Origin: Pseudomonas sp. PH1b
Lineage (GTDB): Bacteria; Pseudomonadota; Gammaproteobacteria; Pseudomonadales; Pseudomonadaceae
NCBI RefSeq assembly: GCF_000633395.1
Contig: NZ_AYMU01000001.1
Coordinates: forward strand, 310,001-374,000
Length of the DNA: 64,000 nucleotides
Direction: 5' to 3'
Position 1 is the first letter of the stretch; every line of letters starts with the position of its first letter. The notes beneath the pieces were generated by a model. That model had not been told where the DNA came from. It did no database searches and saw only the letters and a program-made list of their open reading frames with translations. Made by a program: the position numbers and the translations under genes. Positions 27,860 through 37,730 of the stretch are shown piece by piece.

Positions 27860-29389
27860 ATGAGCAATAACGCGTCTTTCACGCCCCCCAGCCTACTGCT
27901 GAGCACCATCGGCCTGTCCCTGGCGACCTTCATGCAGGTGCTCGATACCACCATCGCCAACGTGGCGCTGCCGACCATTTCCGGCAATCTCGGGGTGAGT
28001 TCGGAGCAGGGCACCTGGGTCATCACCTCGTTCGCCGTGAGCAACGCCATCGCCTTGCCCCTGACCGGCTGGCTGAGCCGGCGCTTCGGCGAGGTCAAGT
28101 TGTTCATCTGGGCCACCCTGCTGTTCGTGCTGGCCTCGTTTCTCTGTGGTATCTCCACCTCGATGCCGGAGCTGGTGGGCTTCCGGGTGCTGCAAGGGGT
28201 GGTGGCTGGCCCGCTGTACCCGATGACCCAGACCTTGCTGATCGCCGTCTATCCACCGGCGAAGCGGGGCATGGCCCTGGCATTGCTGGCGATGGTCACG
28301 GTGGTGGCGCCGATTGCCGGGCCGATCCTCGGCGGCTGGATTACCGACAGCTACAGCTGGCCGTGGATCTTCTTCATCAACGTGCCCATCGGGGTGTTCG
28401 CCGCCTGGGTGGTGCGTCAACAGTTGAAGGCGCGTCCGGTGGTGACCAGTCGCCAGCCCATGGACTACATCGGCCTGCTGAGCCTGATCGTCGGCGTCGG
28501 AGCGTTGCAGATCGTCCTCGACAAGGGCAATGACCTGGACTGGTTCGAATCCAACTTCATCGTCATCGGCACCCTGATCTCGGTGATCGCCCTGGCGGTG
28601 TTCGTGATCTGGGAAATGACCGACCGTCATCCGGTGGTCAACCTGCGGCTGTTCGCCCACCGCAACTTCCGCATCGGCACCATCGTGCTGGTGGGCGGCT
28701 ACGCCGGATTCTTCGGGATCAACCTGATCCTGCCGCAATGGCTGCAGACCCAGATGGGCTACACCGCCACCTGGGCTGGATTGGCAGTGGCGCCGATCGG
28801 TATCCTGCCGGTGCTGATGTCGCCCTTTGTCGGCAAGTACGCCCACAAGTTCGACCTGCGGCTGCTGGCCGGCCTGGCGTTCCTGGCCATTGGCCTGAGC
28901 TGCTTCATGCGTGCCGGCTTTACCAATGAAGTGGATTTCCAGCACATTGCCCTGGTGCAGCTGTTCATGGGGATCGGCGTGGCGCTGTTCTTCATGCCGA
29001 CCCTGAGCATCCTGATGTCCGACCTGCCGCCGCACCAGATTGCCGATGGTGCGGGCCTTGCCACCTTCCTGCGGACCCTGGGGGGCAGCTTCGCGGCGTC
29101 CCTGACCACTTGGATCTGGATTCGCCGGGCGGATCAGCATCATGCCTACATGAGCGAAAGCATGAGCACCTTCGATCCGGTCACCCGGGAGGCGTTGAAC
29201 AACCTCGGTGGTGCCAGCACCAAGGCCTACGCGCAGCTGGACCAGGTCCTGACCAGCCAGGCGTACATGCTCTCGACGGTGGACTATTTCACCTTGCTCG
29301 GCTGGGTGTTCATGGGGTTGATTCTGCTGGTCTGGCTGGCCAAGCCGCCGTTCGCCGCCAAGGCCGGGCCGGCGTCGGCAGGGCATTGA
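27860..29389 (+). CDS. emrB: EmrB-like DHA2 multidrug transporter (MFS, 14 TM)
   Basis: 509 residues, major facilitator DHA2 family with about 14 hydrophobic helices. TM1 carries LATFMQVLDTTIANVALPTI, motif A appears as GWLSRRFGEVKLF, and motif C as VVAPIAGPILGGWITDS. It exports drugs by proton antiport through the EmrA-channel assembly. Ribosome site AAAGGA precedes ATG 27860. It is the last gene of the operon and is followed by a REP unit. Substrates are not predictable from sequence. Confidence 0.93.
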   Translation: MSNNASFTPPSLLLSTIGLSLATFMQVLDTTIANVALPTISGNLGVSSEQGTWVITSFAVSNAIALPLTGWLSRRFGEVKLFIWATLLFVLASFLCGISTSMPELVGFRVLQGVVAGPLYPMTQTLLIAVYPPAKRGMALALLAMVTVVAPIAGPILGGWITDSYSWPWIFFINVPIGVFAAWVVRQQLKARPVVTSRQPMDYIGLLSLIVGVGALQIVLDKGNDLDWFESNFIVIGTLISVIALAVFVIWEMTDRHPVVNLRLFAHRNFRIGTIVLVGGYAGFFGINLILPQWLQTQMGYTATWAGLAVAPIGILPVLMSPFVGKYAHKFDLRLLAGLAFLAIGLSCFMRAGFTNEVDFQHIALVQLFMGIGVALFFMPTLSILMSDLPPHQIADGAGLATFLRTLGGSFAASLTTWIWIRRADQHHAYMSESMSTFDPVTREALNNLGGASTKAYAQLDQVLTSQAYMLSTVDYFTLLGWVFMGLILLVWLAKPPFAAKAGPASAGH

Positions 29390-29442
29390 TAGTCTTCGTC
29401 GCAGGCGCTGGCGTGCGACCGGGCAGCGTAAGGTTTGCTGGC

Positions 29443-29469
29443 CCCTTCGCCGGCAAGCCGGCTCCTACG
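29443..29469. repeat. REP element
   Basis: CTTCGCCGGCAAGCCGGCTC followed by CTACGG is a single Pseudomonas REP unit lying between the convergent emrB and lpxH genes. Confidence 0.75.
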
Positions 29470-29486
29470 GTAGGGAAGACATCCGT

Positions 29487-30239
29487 TCAGGGCGAACTGG
29501 GTAACGCCAGTTGCGTCGGTACGAAATCGAACGCCGTCAGCTGGAAGCCTTGCTCATCCACCTGCAATACCCATCCCTGACGGTCCCAATCCCCCAGCAC
29601 GATGCGCTTGGCGGCTTGTTCGCCAATCTGCAGCTTGTGGATCGCCGGACGGTGGGTATGACCGTGAACCAGGGTATGCACCCCGTGTTCCTGCATCACC
29701 CGTGGCACTTCGTCCGGGGTCACGTCGACAATGTCGTTGGCTTTCATGCGGGTCTGAGCGCGGCTCTCGTTGCGCAGTTTGCGCGCGAGCTTGCGCCGGG
29801 TGCGCAAGGGCAGGTGGCGAAGGATCCACAGGCTCAGCGGGTTACGCAGGTAACGGCGCATGCGCATGTAGGCTTCATCGCGGGTGCACAGGCTGTCACC
29901 GTGCATCAGCAGCACCGGCTCGCCATAGAAGTCGACGACGCTGGGGTCTTTGAGCAGGGTGGCACCGGCCGCCTTGCAGAAGGCCTGGCCGAGCATGAAG
30001 TCGCGATTGCCATGCATCAGGAAAACCTGCGTACCGCTGTCGCTGAGCGTGCGCAATGCCTGGCAAATGGAAAGCTGGTAGGGGGTCATGGCATCGTCGC
30101 CGATCCATACCTCGAAGAAATCCCCGAGGATGTACAGCGCCTCGGCGGCGCGGGCGCGCCCACCGAGTAAATCCAGAAACGCCCGGGTAATGTCCGGGCG
30201 TTCTTCTTCCAGATGCAGATCTGAAATCAGCAGTATCAC
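29487..30239 (-). CDS. lpxH: UDP-2,3-diacylglucosamine diphosphatase
   Basis: 250 residues, calcineurin-like metallophosphoesterase. Metal-binding motifs are all present in order: [41 protein letters not shown] and HGHTHRPA. It hydrolyses UDP-2,3-diacylglucosamine to lipid X in lipid A synthesis at the inner face of the cytoplasmic membrane. The start is GTG at 30239, overlapping the ppiB stop (GTGA), so translation is coupled. Confidence 0.94.
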   Translation of the reverse strand: MILLISDLHLEEERPDITRAFLDLLGGRARAAEALYILGDFFEVWIGDDAMTPYQLSICQALRTLSDSGTQVFLMHGNRDFMLGQAFCKAAGATLLKDPSVVDFYGEPVLLMHGDSLCTRDEAYMRMRRYLRNPLSLWILRHLPLRTRRKLARKLRNESRAQTRMKANDIVDVTPDEVPRVMQEHGVHTLVHGHTHRPAIHKLQIGEQAAKRIVLGDWDRQGWVLQVDEQGFQLTAFDFVPTQLALPSSP

Positions 30240-30739
30240 TCAATGATCTCGGCTTTCTCGATGATCACGTCTTCCGCAGGTACGTCCTGGTGGCCGGACT
30301 TCATGGTGGTGGCCACGCCTTTGATCTTGTCGACGATTTCAGTGCCGGCGATCACCTTGCCGAATACTGCGTAGCCCCAGCCTTGCACGGTCTTGCCGCT
30401 GTGGTTGAGGAAGCTGTTGTCGGCAACGTTGATGAAGAACTGCGCGGACGCCGAATGCGGCTCCATGGTGCGGGCCATGGCGACGGTGTACTTGTCGTTG
30501 GAAAGGCCGTTGTCAGCTTCGTTCTGGATGCTTGGACGCTTGTCTTTCTTTTCTTTCATGCCAGGTTCGAAGCCGCCGCCCTGGATCATGAAGTTACCGA
30601 TGACGCGGTGAAATACGGTGTTTTCATAGTGACCGGCTTTCACGTATTCGACGAAGTTGGCCACGGTCAACGGGGCTTTCTCGGCGTTCAGTTCCAGCAC
30701 GATCTCGCCGTGGTTGGTGGTCAGTTTGACTTGGGTCAT
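30236..30739 (-). CDS. ppiB: Cytoplasmic peptidyl-prolyl cis-trans isomerase B
   Basis: 167 residues, cyclophilin fold without a signal peptide. Catalytic segment [18 protein letters not shown], then [17 protein letters not shown] and [12 protein letters not shown]. It accelerates proline isomerisation during folding. Overlaps lpxH by 4 bp. The ppiB-lpxH pair next to glnS-cysS is a conserved Pseudomonas arrangement. Confidence 0.95.
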   Translation of the reverse strand: MTQVKLTTNHGEIVLELNAEKAPLTVANFVEYVKAGHYENTVFHRVIGNFMIQGGGFEPGMKEKKDKRPSIQNEADNGLSNDKYTVAMARTMEPHSASAQFFINVADNSFLNHSGKTVQGWGYAVFGKVIAGTEIVDKIKGVATTMKSGHQDVPAEDVIIEKAEIIE

Positions 30740-30853
30740 GGTCGGTACTCTATATAAGGAAAAGCGTTTTCAAGAAAAACTTCGGGCTCTGGGGCTGGCA
30801 AGCGGCCCGGGCCGGTTTGGCCATCCAACAGCCAAGGTGCGCAGTTTAGCGTG

Positions 30854-30881
30854 ACAGCCACGAAATTCGAGGCTGTTTTTT
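30854..30881 (+). terminator. Terminator-like hairpin in the glnS leader region
   Basis: ACAGCC (30854-30859) and GGCTGT (30871-30876), with an inner CGAA/TTCG pairing, followed by a T-run to 30881. It points towards glnS, yet no rightward gene lies upstream, so it could be an attenuator or end an unseen short transcript. Confidence 0.4.
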
Positions 30882-31010
30882 CACTTGCCTGCTATTAATA
30901 GCCGCAGTTTTAAAGTTCCGCTCTGTCAGGCACTTGACAGCATCGGCTATGATATCCGTTTTGATTTGTCAGGCCGCACCCGGCCGCGCACTTGTACGTT
31001 CAAGGATCCT

Positions 31011-32708
31011 ATGAGCAAGCCCACTGTCGACCCTACCTCGAATTCCAAGACTGGACCGGCCGTTCCGGTCAACTTCCTGCGCCCGATCATCCAGGCGGAC
31101 CTGGACTCGGGTAAGCACACGCAGATCGTGACCCGCTTCCCGCCGGAGCCCAACGGCTACCTGCACATCGGTCACGCCAAGTCGATCTGTGTGAACTTTG
31201 GTCTGGCCCAGGAATTCGGTGGCGTTACCCACCTGCGCTTCGACGACACCAACCCGGCCAAGGAAGACCAGGAATACATCGACGCTATCGAGCGCGACAT
31301 CAAGTGGCTGGGCTTCCAATGGTCCGGCGAAGTGCGCTATGCCTCGCAATACTTCGACCAACTGCACGACTGGGCAGTGGAGCTGATCAAGGCGGGCAAG
31401 GCCTATGTCTGCGACCTGACCCCTGAGCAAGCCAAGGAATACCGCGGCAGCCTGACCGAGCCGGGCAAGAACAGCCCGTTCCGCGAACGCGCTGTGGAAG
31501 AGAGCCTGGACCTGTTCGCACGCATGAAGGCCGGCGAGTTCCCGGACGGCGCACGGGTGCTGCGGGCCAAGATCGACATGGCTTCGCCGAACATGAACCT
31601 GCGCGACCCGATCATGTACCGCATCCGCCACGCTCATCACCACCAGACCGGTGACAAGTGGTGCATCTACCCCAACTACGACTTCACCCACGGTCAGTCG
31701 GATGCCATCGAAGGCATCACCCATTCGATCTGCACCCTGGAGTTCGAAAGCCATCGTCCGCTGTACGAATGGTTCCTCGAGCACCTGCCGGTGCCGGCGC
31801 ACCCGCGCCAGTACGAATTCAGCCGCCTGAACCTGAACTACACCATCACCAGCAAGCGCAAGCTCAAGCAACTGGTGGATGAGAAGCACGTGAATGGCTG
31901 GGATGACCCGCGCATGTCGACCCTGTCGGGCTTCCGGCGTCGTGGCTACACCCCCAAGTCCATCCGCAACTTCTGCGAAATGGTCGGCACCAACCGTTCC
32001 GACGGCGTGGTGGACTTCGGCATGCTCGAATTCAGCATCCGTGACGACCTGGACCACAGTGCCCCGCGCGCCATGTGCGTGCTGCGTCCGCTCAAGGTGG
32101 TGATCACCAACTATCCGGAAGGCCAGGTCGAGAACCTCGAACTGCCGCGTCACCCGAAAGAAGAAATGGGCGTGCGGGTGCTGCCGTTCGCTCGCGAAAT
32201 CTACATCGACCGTGAAGACTTCATGGAAGAGCCGCCAAAAGGCTACAAGCGCCTGGAGCCGGCCGGTGAAGTGCGCCTGCGCGGCAGCTACGTGATCCGT
32301 GCCGACGAAGCGATCAAGGACGCCGACGGCAACATCGTCGAGCTGCGCTGCTCCTACGACCCGGACACCCTGGGCAAGAACCCTGAAGGGCGCAAGGTCA
32401 AGGGCGTGATCCACTGGGTGCCGGCGGCTGCCAGCGTCGAGTGCGAAGTACGCCTGTACGATCGCCTGTTCCGTTCGCCGAACCCCGAGAAAGCCGAAGA
32501 CAGCGCCAGTTTCCTGGACAACATCAACCCTGACTCCCTGCAAGTGCTCACTGGTTGTCGTGCCGAACCCTCCCTGGGCAACGCACAGCCGGAAGACCGT
32601 TTCCAGTTCGAGCGCGAAGGCTACTTCTGCGCGGATCTCAAGGACTCGAAACCAGGTCAGCCGGTATTCAACCGTACCGTGACCCTGCGCGACTCCTGGG
32701 GTCAGTGA
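31011..32708 (+). CDS. glnS: Glutaminyl-tRNA synthetase
   Basis: 565 residues, class I synthetase. HIGH-type motif [12 protein letters not shown], second signature TITSKRKL (KMSKS equivalent), Rossmann domain followed by the GlnRS anticodon-binding beta-barrels ([29 protein letters not shown]). ATG 31011 is chosen because family proteins begin MSKP; the open frame extends 126 bases upstream without homology. 18 bp upstream of cysS, so probably co-transcribed. Confidence 0.96.
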   Translation: MSKPTVDPTSNSKTGPAVPVNFLRPIIQADLDSGKHTQIVTRFPPEPNGYLHIGHAKSICVNFGLAQEFGGVTHLRFDDTNPAKEDQEYIDAIERDIKWLGFQWSGEVRYASQYFDQLHDWAVELIKAGKAYVCDLTPEQAKEYRGSLTEPGKNSPFRERAVEESLDLFARMKAGEFPDGARVLRAKIDMASPNMNLRDPIMYRIRHAHHHQTGDKWCIYPNYDFTHGQSDAIEGITHSICTLEFESHRPLYEWFLEHLPVPAHPRQYEFSRLNLNYTITSKRKLKQLVDEKHVNGWDDPRMSTLSGFRRRGYTPKSIRNFCEMVGTNRSDGVVDFGMLEFSIRDDLDHSAPRAMCVLRPLKVVITNYPEGQVENLELPRHPKEEMGVRVLPFAREIYIDREDFMEEPPKGYKRLEPAGEVRLRGSYVIRADEAIKDADGNIVELRCSYDPDTLGKNPEGRKVKGVIHWVPAAASVECEVRLYDRLFRSPNPEKAEDSASFLDNINPDSLQVLTGCRAEPSLGNAQPEDRFQFEREGYFCADLKDSKPGQPVFNRTVTLRDSWGQ

Positions 32709-32726
32709 TTCAGTCAAGGAACTAAC

Positions 32727-34109
32727 GTGCTTACGATCTACAACACGCTCACCAAGAGCAAAGAAGTCTTCAAACCGCTCGATGGCAACAATGTGCGCAT
32801 GTACGTCTGCGGAATGACCGTGTACGACTACTGCCACATCGGCCATGGCCGCAGCATGGTGGCGTTTGACCTGGTGACCCGCTGGTTGAGGTTCAGCGGC
32901 TATAACCTCACCTATGTGCGCAACATCACCGACATCGAAGACAAGATCATCAATCGGGCCAAGGAGAACGGCGAGCCGTTCGACGCGCTGACCGAGCGCA
33001 TGATCACGGCGATGCATGAGGACGAGGCACGCCTCAATATCCTCAAGCCGGATATGGAACCGCGCGCCACGGATCACATCCCGGGCATGTTGAGCATGAT
33101 CCAGACCCTGATCGACAAGGGCTATGCCTATGCGCCAGGCAATGGCGACGTCTACTACCGCGTCGCCAAGTTCATGGGCTACGGCAAGCTGTCGCGCAAG
33201 AAGATCGAAGACCTGCGCATCGGTGCGCGGATCGAGGTCGACGAGTCCAAGCAGGACCCGCTGGACTTCGTGCTGTGGAAGGCCACCAAGCCGGGCGAGC
33301 CGAGCTGGGAGTCGCCGTGGGGCGCTGGGCGTCCGGGCTGGCACATCGAGTGCTCGGTGATGTCCACCTGCTGCCTGGGCGAGACCTTCGACATTCATGG
33401 CGGCGGCAGCGACCTCGAGTTCCCGCACCATGAGAACGAGATCGCCCAGAGCGAGGCGGCCACTGGCAAGACCTACGCCAATGCCTGGATGCACTGCGGC
33501 ATGATTCGCATCAATGGCGAGAAGATGTCCAAGTCCTTGAACAACTTCTTCACCATTCGCGACGTGCTCGACAAGTACCATCCGGAAGTGGTGCGCTACC
33601 TGCTGGTGGCCAGCCACTACCGCAGCGCGATCAACTACTCGGAAGACAACCTCAAGGACGCCAAGGGCGCCCTGGAGCGTTTCTATCACGCCCTCAAGGG
33701 CTTGCCGAAAGTTGCCCCGGCCGGTGGCGAAGTCTTTGTCGAGCGTTTCACCCAGGTGATGAACGACGACTTCGGTACCCCGGAAGCCTGTGCCGTGCTG
33801 TTCGAGATGGTGCGCGAGATCAACCGCCTGCGTGAGAGCGATCTCGACGCAGCGGCCGGTCTGGCGGCGCGCCTGAGGGAGTTGGCCAACGTGCTGGGCG
33901 TACTGCAGCTGGAAGCCGAAGATTTCCTCCAGGCGGGTGCTGAAGGTCGGGTGGATGCGGCACAAGTGGATGCGCTGATCCAGGCGCGCCTGGCGGCCCG
34001 TGCCAACAAGGACTGGGCCGAGTCCGACCGGATCCGCGACCAGATCACCGCCATGGGCGTGATCCTGGAAGACGGCAAGGGCGGTACGACCTGGCGCCTG
34101 GCTGACTGA
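32727..34109 (+). CDS. cysS: Cysteinyl-tRNA synthetase
   Basis: 460 residues. [16 protein letters not shown] contains the HIGH motif and the first zinc Cys; HIECSVMS and [12 protein letters not shown] supply the other zinc ligands, and KMSKSLNNF is the KMSKS loop. It charges tRNA-Cys. The terminator 21 bp after its stop is also the left repeat of the genomic island, so the insertion left cysS expression intact. Confidence 0.96.
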   Translation: MLTIYNTLTKSKEVFKPLDGNNVRMYVCGMTVYDYCHIGHGRSMVAFDLVTRWLRFSGYNLTYVRNITDIEDKIINRAKENGEPFDALTERMITAMHEDEARLNILKPDMEPRATDHIPGMLSMIQTLIDKGYAYAPGNGDVYYRVAKFMGYGKLSRKKIEDLRIGARIEVDESKQDPLDFVLWKATKPGEPSWESPWGAGRPGWHIECSVMSTCCLGETFDIHGGGSDLEFPHHENEIAQSEAATGKTYANAWMHCGMIRINGEKMSKSLNNFFTIRDVLDKYHPEVVRYLLVASHYRSAINYSEDNLKDAKGALERFYHALKGLPKVAPAGGEVFVERFTQVMNDDFGTPEACAVLFEMVREINRLRESDLDAAAGLAARLRELANVLGVLQLEAEDFLQAGAEGRVDAAQVDALIQARLAARANKDWAESDRIRDQITAMGVILEDGKGGTTWRLAD

Positions 34110-34130
34110 GCCTAGCTTCGTTGCAACAAG

Positions 34131-34156
34131 AAACCCGCCTGGTGCGGGTTTTTTGT
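34131..34156 (+). repeat. Left 26-bp direct repeat (putative attL) and cysS terminator
   Basis: Begins AAACCCGCCTGG and ends TTTTTTGT; the hairpin AACCCGC-CTGGT-GCGGGTT plus T-run is a normal terminator for cysS. All 26 bases recur at 41451-41476, and the flanking bases then diverge. Confidence 0.85.
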
Positions 34157-34309
34157 ATTTTAATATATTGTTTTATATTAATTAAAATTATGCATTAGGT
34201 GTCAGCCCCAAACTGAGGCTCACACGGATTACTTGCGTGAAGAGCTGATGGCTTGCCAAGCAGATAGCAGTGCCCGTCTAGCTGCACATCGGCATCAAGC
34301 TACACTCTA

Positions 34310-35179
34310 TCAGTAGCGACCTGGCCTAATTTTTTTTGCGACGACATAGATGATATCACTCGGCAGGAGCCGCAAAATCGGCAAAGCAGTGGCGATCGTG
34401 CAGTAAATCAAAACCTTGGAGATTGTTCCCAGCTTTCCGGTATAGGAAATTCTGGTGTAAAGACCTTCTAGTCCAAGAGTAGGGAGCGTCCCGGACTTGA
34501 TCACAGCGAAATTTCTATTTTTTAGTAGGTCCGAAAGATTCTTGCTGTTGAAATAGTGAACGTGAGGCGAGGGCAGATCCTTCTGCCAGAGTCTTTCGAA
34601 AAATCCGAGCTTACCTATCCGACAAAAAAGCCTGGATAGTCTGTAAAAAATCCCGGCGCTACTTGGCAAATTAAGGACTAATAGGCCGCCTTCGTTTAAG
34701 CGCTCATGACATGCCGTCAGCACGTTGTCGATATCCGGTATGTGCTCAATCACATCATTGAAAACCACCACGTCGAAAGTTTCAAAACGTTCCAGCGCGT
34801 CGGGAAAATAACCTCTACGAACTGGAAGACCTTTTGCGGCGGTAGATTTAAATACCACCTCGTCAGGTTCAATGCCAAGTACATCAAACTTCATCATGGC
34901 GGCCTCTACAAACCAGCCATGTGCACAGCCAACATCCACCAACTTCCCCCCTGTAGGCTGAAGCTTAGAGATGACACCAAGTAATTTATTGAAATTACTA
35001 ACCCGAATTTCACGAAGGCCTATTTCTCTTTCAGTCTCATTAATAAGCTCATGCGATGATGAGTCATTAATTGTTGGCTGTAAATTGCCTTTCTCGTAAC
35101 AGCAAGTTGTGCATTCGAAGTGCCAGGCTTGGATTCCCGGTGCAAGAATTCCATTGCAAACAGGACAGCTATTTTTCAT
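34310..35179 (-). CDS. SAM-dependent methyltransferase with N-terminal Zn-ribbon
   Basis: 289 residues from ATG 35179, preceded by GGGGGC; an in-frame ATG lies 12 bases upstream. The N-terminus holds CPVCNG (about residues 4-9) and CTTCCYE (about 25-31), a likely zinc ribbon as in sugar methyltransferases. Motif I is LVDVGCAHGWFVEAAM, followed by FDVVVFNDVIEHIPDIDN and LNEGGLLVLNLPSS, typical of class I enzymes. A hydrophobic C-terminal stretch (VLIYCTIATALPILRLL) may attach it to the membrane. It is the last gene of the island operon, 30 bp after the large membrane protein. It may methylate a sugar or lipid-linked glycan; the substrate is unknown. Confidence 0.78.
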   Translation of the reverse strand: MKNSCPVCNGILAPGIQAWHFECTTCCYEKGNLQPTINDSSSHELINETEREIGLREIRVSNFNKLLGVISKLQPTGGKLVDVGCAHGWFVEAAMMKFDVLGIEPDEVVFKSTAAKGLPVRRGYFPDALERFETFDVVVFNDVIEHIPDIDNVLTACHERLNEGGLLVLNLPSSAGIFYRLSRLFCRIGKLGFFERLWQKDLPSPHVHYFNSKNLSDLLKNRNFAVIKSGTLPTLGLEGLYTRISYTGKLGTISKVLIYCTIATALPILRLLPSDIIYVVAKKIRPGRY

Positions 35180-35209
35180 ATGTGCCCCCATAGAGCTGTC
35201 GGCTATCAA

Positions 35210-37261
35210 TTAGTTTTGTTTCATCCAAAAAGAATAGCCATTAATCGAGTCTTTCTTCTTGTATCCTTCTTTGCTTAGAAGGTTGATAGCTAAGGAGCTT
35301 GCGTTATTTGAGTGTAATATGATTAATGAAATATCTAAAGATTGGAGGGCGGTCTGTACGAACTCACCATTTCCTTCGATTTTACCTGTCACAAAATCAT
35401 ACAAGGCACGCCTTCTCTTATATTTTTCATCTCCTATGGCGGGTCTCAAAAGATCTAAATATAGCCCCCGGGTACTCACGAGTCGAGGATGCTCTTCAAA
35501 TCTCGAAATGACACCAGCTATTTCATCTGGTGCGAGCAACATTCCATCCCTTTGATCTATAGCAACGGCTTTCTGGGCAACAATAAGATCGGAGCTTTGA
35601 ATTTTCCAAGCTGCAAAATTTTCAATTGTACCGATGTTACCCGAACGAAGTGTATTATATGGGAGCGATAAAAATATCAAGCCAAGTACAATTGCTGACA
35701 GTAGCGCAAGAAGCAATCGGTACGGCTTTTGTTTAAATAGCTCGGTTGCAATCATGCAGAAAGATACTGCAGAAAAAATTATGATAGGGAAAGACCAAGC
35801 AATGCGCCAATAAACTGGAGGAGTTGTTACATGCTTTGATATGAAGTCGGATAGCCACGGGTTAAGGTAGATCGCAAAAAATATAAAAGGAGGAACAGCC
35901 AATCTCCATTTTGTTATATTATCCTTGGCCAGAATTGGGCCGGCCAAAAGGAGAATTCCTACCAAATATTGCTGATGGGTTCCGAATACAGAAGTCCATA
36001 CGTCCTCTGCTGTTTCTGTCCCAAAGTCCATCACTGGTGATCCCTTGAGTTGCAGGGCAATATTAATCAGATAAGGTAGAGGGATAAATAATATAGCTAG
36101 TGCATAATAGGCTTTGCTCTTCTCGCCTTTTAACGCCAGCGGAATGTTAGATGCTAAAGCTCCAAAACCTGCGATTGGGCCTGCGAGCATTCCAAAATTA
36201 GATAAGCCGATAGCTGTCACTTGGCAGCAAGCCAATAAAAATAAATCATTACTAGTGCCTCGCTTGGAAAAAAAGCGCGCTGTAAGGTAGAAAATGGCTG
36301 GAACAACTACAGATAAGAAAACAGATTTCCCTTGAAAAAGACGAACAAATGAAAAATTTGCTGCGCTGCGATGCATCTCTCCGAGCAGTAAAGTCAGGAG
36401 AAAAGTTATTGATCCAGCTAAAATCCAACTCTTGGGGATTAGCTCTTTTGTTAATAAAAAAGTTGCAGCTATGCTTGCAATAACCCATACAGGCAAAAAG
36501 TAAATATAATAAAAATCCATTGATGGAACTGAAAGTAAGTACGCCAAAGCGCCCGAAAGTAATTCGAAAGAAGCAAAGCGATAACTTGGAAAAATTAAAG
36601 GTAGCCCAGTTTCCCCAAGCATTGGGTCACCTGCAAGAAGACTGTGCTCTGGATTTGACGATGAAAATGCTGCAATTGCTACGTAAAATGAGTCATCCAA
36701 GTCATTTCTCGAAACTGAGTAAGAAATTAAAATCGCAAGAATTACAATTAGTGAAATTATTAGGGGAGAGAGTTTGCTTTCTGTTTTAGTGGTTTTTAAG
36801 GTTTTTGATGGCCGCTCTAACTCTGGCGAAATAAGGCTGGCTATTAGTAGTAATATAGAGAGGGCCCAGAATACTATCCATGACCAGTATAGGGTTGCTG
36901 GCAACGCAATAAGAAGTGTTAGAGTGAGTGGGAGTGCATGTTTGCAATTTAGTTTGTACTGCTTTGATATCGCAGTTCTGCTGGGAGCATCTGGCTTGTG
37001 TCTCTTCGGCAAAAAAACGTATATTGCAAATAACGGAGTGATTACGAGAGGAGCGAGAATCAGAAGGTCTTTTATATTCCAACCAAGCAATACGCAAGCT
37101 TGTGCCGAGATGGTCCACCCAGCAAATGCAATTAAGAAAGCAGAAATGATGGTGCGTAATATCTTTTCGCAGGGATCATTGAAAGATTCTGCCCCCAGAC
37201 CTTGGCTGTTTTTTCTCGGGTCTTGACGAGGGCTATCAATTTTGAAGACGTTATTTTTCAT
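35210..37261 (-). CDS. Large polytopic membrane protein, GT-C-like (possible DUF6077 relative)
   Basis: 683 residues from ATG 37261; a GTG at 37306 would add 15. About 12-14 hydrophobic helices cover residues 35-560, then a soluble C-terminal domain of about 110 residues (GMLLAPDEIAGVISRFEEHP...). After the fourth or fifth helix the loop SRNDLDDSFYVAIAAFSS carries paired acids, as in the first periplasmic loop of GT-C glycosyltransferases, which use polyprenyl-phosphate sugars. Its position between a small carrier and a methyltransferase fits a GtrC-like serotype-modifying transferase. The family assignment is from memory and tentative. Strongly AT-rich codons; no clear ribosome site. Confidence 0.65.
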   Translation of the reverse strand: MKNNVFKIDSPRQDPRKNSQGLGAESFNDPCEKILRTIISAFLIAFAGWTISAQACVLLGWNIKDLLILAPLVITPLFAIYVFLPKRHKPDAPSRTAISKQYKLNCKHALPLTLTLLIALPATLYWSWIVFWALSILLLIASLISPELERPSKTLKTTKTESKLSPLIISLIVILAILISYSVSRNDLDDSFYVAIAAFSSSNPEHSLLAGDPMLGETGLPLIFPSYRFASFELLSGALAYLLSVPSMDFYYIYFLPVWVIASIAATFLLTKELIPKSWILAGSITFLLTLLLGEMHRSAANFSFVRLFQGKSVFLSVVVPAIFYLTARFFSKRGTSNDLFLLACCQVTAIGLSNFGMLAGPIAGFGALASNIPLALKGEKSKAYYALAILFIPLPYLINIALQLKGSPVMDFGTETAEDVWTSVFGTHQQYLVGILLLAGPILAKDNITKWRLAVPPFIFFAIYLNPWLSDFISKHVTTPPVYWRIAWSFPIIIFSAVSFCMIATELFKQKPYRLLLALLSAIVLGLIFLSLPYNTLRSGNIGTIENFAAWKIQSSDLIVAQKAVAIDQRDGMLLAPDEIAGVISRFEEHPRLVSTRGLYLDLLRPAIGDEKYKRRRALYDFVTGKIEGNGEFVQTALQSLDISLIILHSNNASSLAINLLSKEGYKKKDSINGYSFWMKQN

Positions 37262-37388
37262 AAGAAATTGGCCAATAAAAAATATTCTTAACGAGTAAAA
37301 AAGCACAAGATGGGGTGGTGAGTAGAGAGATTACTAAAAATCCAGAAATATAAAAATATGTACCCTCATCATGAACTGTCAAAGTGGC

Positions 37389-37730
37389 TCAGCTTCGAAT
37401 AGTAATTATAATTCCGGCCACGATCATTCCTAACCCAATGAAGTATTGTGCCTGAAAGCGCTCACCAAATATGAAATGGCTGCCCAGTGGCACAAAAACG
37501 AAAGCCAATGCCATCATTGGATATACCCGACCAAGCTCTGCCTTCTGTAAAACCCAAACCCATGCTACGGATGTGATGCCATAAATAAACATAGCAGCAA
37601 TTAATGGTATGGCCGATCTTAATGAGAATAAAGTACCAGTCAAAGCAAGCGCCGTAGAGCTTAGTTTGAATAGCAGTTGCCCGATGGCCAAGCCTAATAC
37701 GCAGAAAAAAGCGACAACATAGGCAATCAT
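37389..37730 (-). CDS. Small four-TM EamA/ArnE-like carrier
   Basis: 113 residues with four hydrophobic helices: VAFFCVLGLAIGQLLFKL, AIPLIAAMFIYGITSVAWVWVL, VYPMMALAFVFVPLGSHFIF and YFIGLGMIVAGIIIT. The E-LGRVYPMMA and FGE motifs match the half-size EamA/SMR proteins such as ArnE/ArnF, which flip undecaprenyl-phosphate-linked aminoarabinose. In this operon it probably flips the polyprenyl-phosphate sugar made by the GT2 enzyme, a task that GtrA performs in classical gtr cassettes. Its ATG overlaps the preceding methyltransferase stop (ATGA). Confidence 0.78.
   Translation of the reverse strand: MIAYVVAFFCVLGLAIGQLLFKLSSTALALTGTLFSLRSAIPLIAAMFIYGITSVAWVWVLQKAELGRVYPMMALAFVFVPLGSHFIFGERFQAQYFIGLGMIVAGIIITIRS

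Noticed and set aside
30969..33965. 998-codon minus-strand open frame across glnS and cysS
   Set aside because: Antisense shadow of two certain tRNA synthetase genes; it even crosses their junction.
34160..34309. Possible further IS remnant between the left repeat and the methyltransferase
   Set aside because: A hairpin-like GTGTCAGCC...GGCTCACAC is present but too short and isolated to assign to any element.
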